Position numbers and translations under genes: made by a program. From positions 1 to 27,957 of the forward strand of contig NZ_CALEYG010000026.1 of assembly GCF_937924975.1 (NCBI RefSeq): a stretch of 27,957 nucleotides of DNA. Reading direction: 5' to 3'. Below the pieces are notes generated by a model that worked only from the letters and a program-made list of their open reading frames with translations, made no database searches and was not told the DNA's origin. The DNA comes from an uncultured Stomatobaculum sp. Its GTDB lineage: Bacteria; Bacillota; Clostridia; Lachnospirales; Lachnospiraceae. Positions 24,832 through 27,957 of the stretch are shown piece after piece (position 1 is the first letter of the stretch; every line of letters begins with the position of its first letter).

Positions 24832-26564
24832 AGGGACACCTCCTTAATCTTCCAATTATCGACCTTGTTTTGATCCTCCACCATCTTTCGATACAGGGCG
24901 CAACGGTCAAGCAGCGCATTGTGCCTGCCTGTATCTACGATCCTCCCGCTGTCCATGACGACGATTTGATCCGCGTCACGGATGGTATTTAGGTGGTGAG
25001 CGATCATAATGACGGTTTTATCTCGGCTCAAATCGTCGATAGCTGCTTGAATATAGGCTTCATTCTCTGTATCTACCGCCGCCGTCGCCTCGTCCAAAAT
25101 AATGATTGGGGCATCTTTCAGAATCATGCGGGCAATGGAAAGCCGCTGCTTCTCCCCGCCGGAGAACTTGACGCCGGCTTCTCCTGCCATGGTCTGATAG
25201 CCGTTCGGCAGGGACATGATGAAATCATGGATGCGGGCTTTCTTTGCGGCCGCTGTGATTTCTTCCATGCTGGCCTCTGGCTTTCCGATTCGTATATTTT
25301 CTTCCATGCTCAGATTAAAGAGAAAGACATCCTGCTGAACGATGGAAAAGAGGCGGTTTAATTGCTTTTCGGAAAAGCCTGCAGCGTCTTTCCCCGCTAT
25401 GGTAATGCTTCCGTCAGCCGGTTCCCAAAAGCCCATAAGCAAGTTGGCAAGCGTGCTTTTTCCACAGCCGGAAGCTCCGACCAGTGCAGTCTTGCTGCCT
25501 TTCGAAAAGCGAAGATTGATGTTCTCCAGCACGTTGCCGTTGTCGTTGTAGGCAAAGTTCAAATCTGAAATGACAATCTCCCCATTCACCGGTGCGTCGC
25601 TATGCTCCGGCCTGTTTGACGCAGGTACACCTAGGATCGACCAAATGCCTTTCATGGCCTGCTTAAATACGATTCCGTAATGCTGGAAGGTGGCGACCTT
25701 GGCAATAGAGGATGTAAACAGCCCGCCTAAAACAATGGCAAGGATCAGACGAGGGAGCTCGATTTGTGAGGTAGAGAGAAGATAGGTGCCAAGGATCATC
25801 ACGAGGACAACGCCGGATTCCATGAATAGGATAATCAATCCCATTGGAACAGAAATACCGGCCATGGATTTTTTCACCCAATAATCGTAGTCCTTTGCCG
25901 ATTGGATCGTCTTTTCCGTCTTGGTTTCCTCTTTTCCAAAGGCTTTGATTACGGAAATATTGGAGACATACTCCATGACGTTTTCCTGCATCCTTGTCAC
26001 AGAATCAGCATATATTTTGAAATTCTTTGTCCAAAGCGGAGCGGAGATTTTCTTTGTGATCCACATTAACGGCAACCCTACGACCATAACAAGCGCCAGA
26101 CGCCAATCCACCCACAGCATGACAAGGAAAACGGCAGCGGGAAGAATGGTAGCGGACATGATTTCCGGCAGGCCGTGAGCGAGATACCCTTCCACCTGTT
26201 CTACGTCATGTTGCACGATATTTGTCAGGTCACCCGTCTTTCGCTCCTGAAAGAAACCGAGGGACAGTTTTTTCAGATGGCGGATAATTTGCAGCCGCAA
26301 ATCCGTCAGACAGGTGTACGCTGCTTTATGGGCTGTCCATGTCGCAAAATAAGAGCAGACAGCCTTCCCTATGAAACAGAGTAGCATTGCGCCGCACTCC
26401 CAAAAGATTTGTTCCAGCATAAGTGACGCGGTGAAATAAAGACCGATCATGTGGATCAGTAGCATTTGCGGGATCAGGTCAAAAACAATTTTGCAGCACA
26501 GCATCATGTTGGACAGCCTGCTTTTGCTCGTTACCTGTCTCACAAGCTCCTGTTGGGTTTTCAT
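24828..26564 (-). CDS. ABC exporter-fold half-transporter, first subunit
   Basis: A 578-residue protein from the ATG at 26564; AAAGGAGG is ten bases upstream, whereas an upstream ATG at 26573 would leave no spacing. The membrane domain has about six hydrophobic segments, including the intracellular-loop blocks GFFQERKTGDLTNIVQHDVE and ISVIKAFGKEE, typical of the ABC exporter fold. The ATPase has Walker A GASGCGKST (363-371), FSGGEKQRLSIAR, IIILDEATAAVD and IAHHLN. Both ATP sites of the presumed heterodimer look consensus. First structural gene of the operon, controlled by the palindromic promoter region at 26587-26617. Confidence 0.9.
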   Translation of the reverse strand: MKTQQELVRQVTSKSRLSNMMLCCKIVFDLIPQMLLIHMIGLYFTASLMLEQIFWECGAMLLCFIGKAVCSYFATWTAHKAAYTCLTDLRLQIIRHLKKLSLGFFQERKTGDLTNIVQHDVEQVEGYLAHGLPEIMSATILPAAVFLVMLWVDWRLALVMVVGLPLMWITKKISAPLWTKNFKIYADSVTRMQENVMEYVSNISVIKAFGKEETKTEKTIQSAKDYDYWVKKSMAGISVPMGLIILFMESGVVLVMILGTYLLSTSQIELPRLILAIVLGGLFTSSIAKVATFQHYGIVFKQAMKGIWSILGVPASNRPEHSDAPVNGEIVISDLNFAYNDNGNVLENINLRFSKGSKTALVGASGCGKSTLANLLMGFWEPADGSITIAGKDAAGFSEKQLNRLFSIVQQDVFLFNLSMEENIRIGKPEASMEEITAAAKKARIHDFIMSLPNGYQTMAGEAGVKFSGGEKQRLSIARMILKDAPIIILDEATAAVDTENEAYIQAAIDDLSRDKTVIMIAHHLNTIRDADQIVVMDSGRIVDTGRHNALLDRCALYRKMVEDQNKVDNWKIKEVSL

Positions 26565-26586
26565 GTTAAGCATCCTCCTTTAATAC

Positions 26587-26617
26587 CGAATTATAATTCG
26601 TTATTTTGTCAAAATAA
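26587..26617 (-). promoter_or_regulatory. Two abutting palindromes at the ABC-ECF operon promoter (likely operators)
   Basis: CGAATTATAATTCG (26587-26600) is a perfect 14-bp palindrome. It is immediately followed by TTATTTTG-T-CAAAATAA (26601-26617), a perfect 8+1+8 inverted repeat. On the minus strand the first contains a perfect TATAAT (26595-26590), and the second contains TTGACA (26612-26607), though the spacing between these two boxes is short. The first palindrome shares GAAT-N4-ATTC with the one before tetR. This is a likely repressor site. Confidence 0.6.
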
Positions 26618-26653
26618 TGAGTTATCTATCATTAACCCAGTCTTAAAAGAAAA

Positions 26654-26690
26654 GGGCTTATGATTATCCGAAACGGGTAAGCATAAGCCC
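26654..26690 (-). terminator. Terminator of tetR
   Basis: A 9-bp stem (26654-26662 with 26682-26690) continues inward with a second imperfect stem. On the minus strand it is followed by a T-rich tract (complement of A at 26645-26653). It begins 3 bases after the tetR stop codon, so tetR and the ABC operon are probably separate transcripts, or this is a partial read-through point. Confidence 0.8.
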
Positions 26691-26693
26691 CTA

Positions 26694-27263
26694 TTATAAA
26701 GAGTTTACGCCCTCATAATAACACTTTGTTACCAGCGAAAGCATGGTGTGTGCAAACTCACGATCTTGATAATGCCGTACAACCTCTAAAATGCTCTCTG
26801 CAAAGTTGCTGGCAAGAATATGACACAGCATATCATTATAGGAAACGTGCGTTTTTTTACCAAGCTGCCGCTTGATGTGCTGCTCGATGGAGTGGATAAA
26901 CTGCTCCTTTGACACTTCATACTTTGTTCCCTGGCTTTTGTCCATGATAATTACAAATATTTTATGGTTTTCAAGCAAATCAAGAATGTAGTCTTCGGCT
27001 ATGTTCTTATACTTCTCTGACGGGAGCCCATCTGCCTGTTCTTCTTCCATTACGATCTTATCAAAGTTCAGGTGCAACGAAGATGCGATTTTGTCAAACA
27101 ATTCCTCTTTATTTTTATGGTAATTATAGATTAGGCTGACCGGAATCCCCGCTCTTTTCGCAATCTCCTGCATTTTTGCGCTGCGATAGTCTTTTTCGTA
27201 AAACACATCCACCCCGGCTTGAAAAATGCGTTCAAAGATTTCATCCTTCAATACTTGCGGCAT
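26694..27263 (-). CDS. TetR family transcriptional regulator
   Basis: A 189-residue one-domain-plus-ligand-domain regulator. The N-terminal helix-turn-helix (about 8-55) includes the TetR pattern MQEIAKRAGIPVSLIYNYHKNKEELF. The C-terminal part is helical and unlike any ligand domain I can name. The ATG at 27263 follows GAGAGGGGG. It lies directly upstream of the ABC-ECF operon in the same orientation and has a related palindrome in its own promoter, so it probably represses itself and the operon. The ligand is unknown; it may be the transported compound. Confidence 0.93.
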   Translation of the reverse strand: MPQVLKDEIFERIFQAGVDVFYEKDYRSAKMQEIAKRAGIPVSLIYNYHKNKEELFDKIASSLHLNFDKIVMEEEQADGLPSEKYKNIAEDYILDLLENHKIFVIIMDKSQGTKYEVSKEQFIHSIEQHIKRQLGKKTHVSYNDMLCHILASNFAESILEVVRHYQDREFAHTMLSLVTKCYYEGVNSL

Positions 27264-27288
27264 AGAAACCCCCTCTCTTTATATAACT

Positions 27289-27336
27289 GAATCTAGATTC
27301 GCTTTTAATGATGCACTATAATGAAGCTAAAGTCAA
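27289..27336 (-). promoter_or_regulatory. tetR promoter region with palindrome
   Basis: GAATCTAGATTC (27289-27300) is a perfect 12-bp palindrome, 25 bases before the tetR ATG. On the minus strand TTGACT (27336-27331, 5 of 6) and CATCAT (27313-27308, 4 of 6) are 17 bases apart and could be the promoter, so the palindrome would lie just downstream of the -10. It shares GAAT-N4-ATTC with the operator at 26587-26600. Confidence 0.5.
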
Positions 27337-27379
27337 GAGGGTAACGCCCATATCATGGTGTAAATTCAAAAGTCGAAAA

Positions 27380-27458
27380 GAGCCAGCGGCTCGTCCTTCA
27401 GGTATAATGTAAATCACTACAATCGACATAGTCCCGAGGGAGGACGAACCAATGGCTC
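27380..27458 (+). repeat. Inverted repeat burying the transposase RBS and start codon
   Basis: An 18-base arm at 27380-27397 pairs with 27441-27458 (15 of 18 positions, mismatches at three sites). The right arm includes the RBS edge (GGGAGG at 27438-27443) and the ATG at 27452-27454. The loop (27398-27440) contains TATAAT at 27403-27408, a possible -10. A transcript starting outside would fold and hide the start, whereas one starting at the inner promoter would lack the left arm. Confidence 0.6.
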
Positions 27459-27957
27459 AGCTCAATATTACATTGAATCAAGATGAACTTCTACAGTTAC
27501 TTTTGGTGGATCGCGAGGAAGCATTCCGAAAGCCACTTCAAAGAACGCTCAATGACATCTTAAAAGTAGAATCTCAGGAACAACTACAGGCGGCCCCTTA
27601 TGAGCGCTCTGACAGCCGCCTGGACCGTCGCAACGGACTTCGTACCTGAGAGCTTAAGACACGAATTGGAAGAATTACACTTGCGGTTCCGAGACATCGT
27701 AACGTACCGTTCAAGACTCTGATTTTTGATACCTATTCTAGAAGCGAAGCAGCTTTGGTGGCTGCAATGGCAGAGTCATAGAGAGCTTATGCGGAACAAG
27801 TGTGTCTAAATCTTCTGTCTCAGAGATTGTAAAAATCTAGACAAAGAAGTCGAATCTTTTAGAAATCGTTCGCTGGAGAAATGCTATCCATTTTTGACTG
27901 TTGACGCAACATATTTCAAGGTTCGCGAGAATAATCGCGTCATCTCAAAAGCCCTGA
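27452..27957 (+). pseudogene. Decayed IS256-family transposase, cut by the window edge
   Basis: ATG at 27452 opens MAQLNITLNQDELLQLLL and continues through PYERSDSRLDRRNGLRT to TGA at 27647-27649. The same frame goes on as ELKTRIGRITLAVPRHRN and YSRSEAALVAAMAES, then TAG and further stops. Near 27838 the homology resumes in another frame with LDKEVESFRNRSLEKCYP and FLTVDATYFKVRENNRVI, the region holding the first catalytic Asp of MULE/IS256 transposases. So there are at least two in-frame stops and one frame change or deletion. The left end of the element probably lies near 27355, and the right end is outside the window. Not functional. Confidence 0.88.

Noticed and set aside
26565..26693. 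Riboswitch or long leader before the ABC-ECF operon
   Set aside because: The predicted start to ATG distance is too short. The large hairpin there fits the tetR terminator.

Overview
The window looks like a chromosomal segment of a Gram-positive anaerobe, most likely a Clostridia/Lachnospiraceae-type member of the Bacillota. The reasons are strong AAGGAGG ribosome binding sites, a DUF512 radical-SAM/der/plsY/gpsA gene string typical of Clostridia, a 403-residue clostridial-style PRPP synthetase, and IS256/IS3 remnants with Bacillota-like protein sequence. No gene here fixes the species.

Bases 1-14952 are GC-rich core genome. After a 12-codon fragment of an unknown gene (1-36) come alaS, a small membrane-anchored LprI-like protein, rnhA (GTG start), and a complete Liv-type branched-chain amino acid ABC importer (livJ, livH, livM, livG, livF in transcription order). 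All are on the minus strand. livJ has a perfect consensus promoter and is separated from livHMGF by a strong hairpin. Upstream of livJ lies a gutted second livJ copy that keeps its own good promoter, RBS and first codons. Next, also minus, is DUF512 protein-der-plsY-gpsA (lipid and ribosome housekeeping). It diverges from prs (plus strand) with back-to-back promoters. A bidirectional hairpin ends prs.

Bases about 15027-27957 are visibly more AT-rich and accessory. Two modules stand out. Module A is a sodium:solute symporter plus a signal-peptide-less gamma-glutamyltranspeptidase (one operon, minus), divergent from a GntR/FCD regulator, with palindromes in the gap. It looks like uptake and intracellular cleavage of a gamma-glutamyl compound. 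Module B is TetR regulator - two ABC exporter-fold half-transporters - fused double-NBD EcfA - EcfT - Trep_Strep-type S component, all minus and mostly overlapping. It looks like one regulated uptake unit in which an exporter-fold heterodimer is transcribed with a complete ECF importer. Near-identical GAAT-N4-ATTC palindromes precede both tetR and the first ABC gene, so TetR autoregulation plus operon control is a testable reading.

The modules are bordered by decayed insertion sequences. Nested IS3 and IS1249/IS256-like fragments lie at 19536-20252. An IS256-family transposase with several stops and a frame change runs off the right edge, and its start codon lies in a hairpin. No tRNA, rRNA, CRISPR array or riboswitch was recognised.
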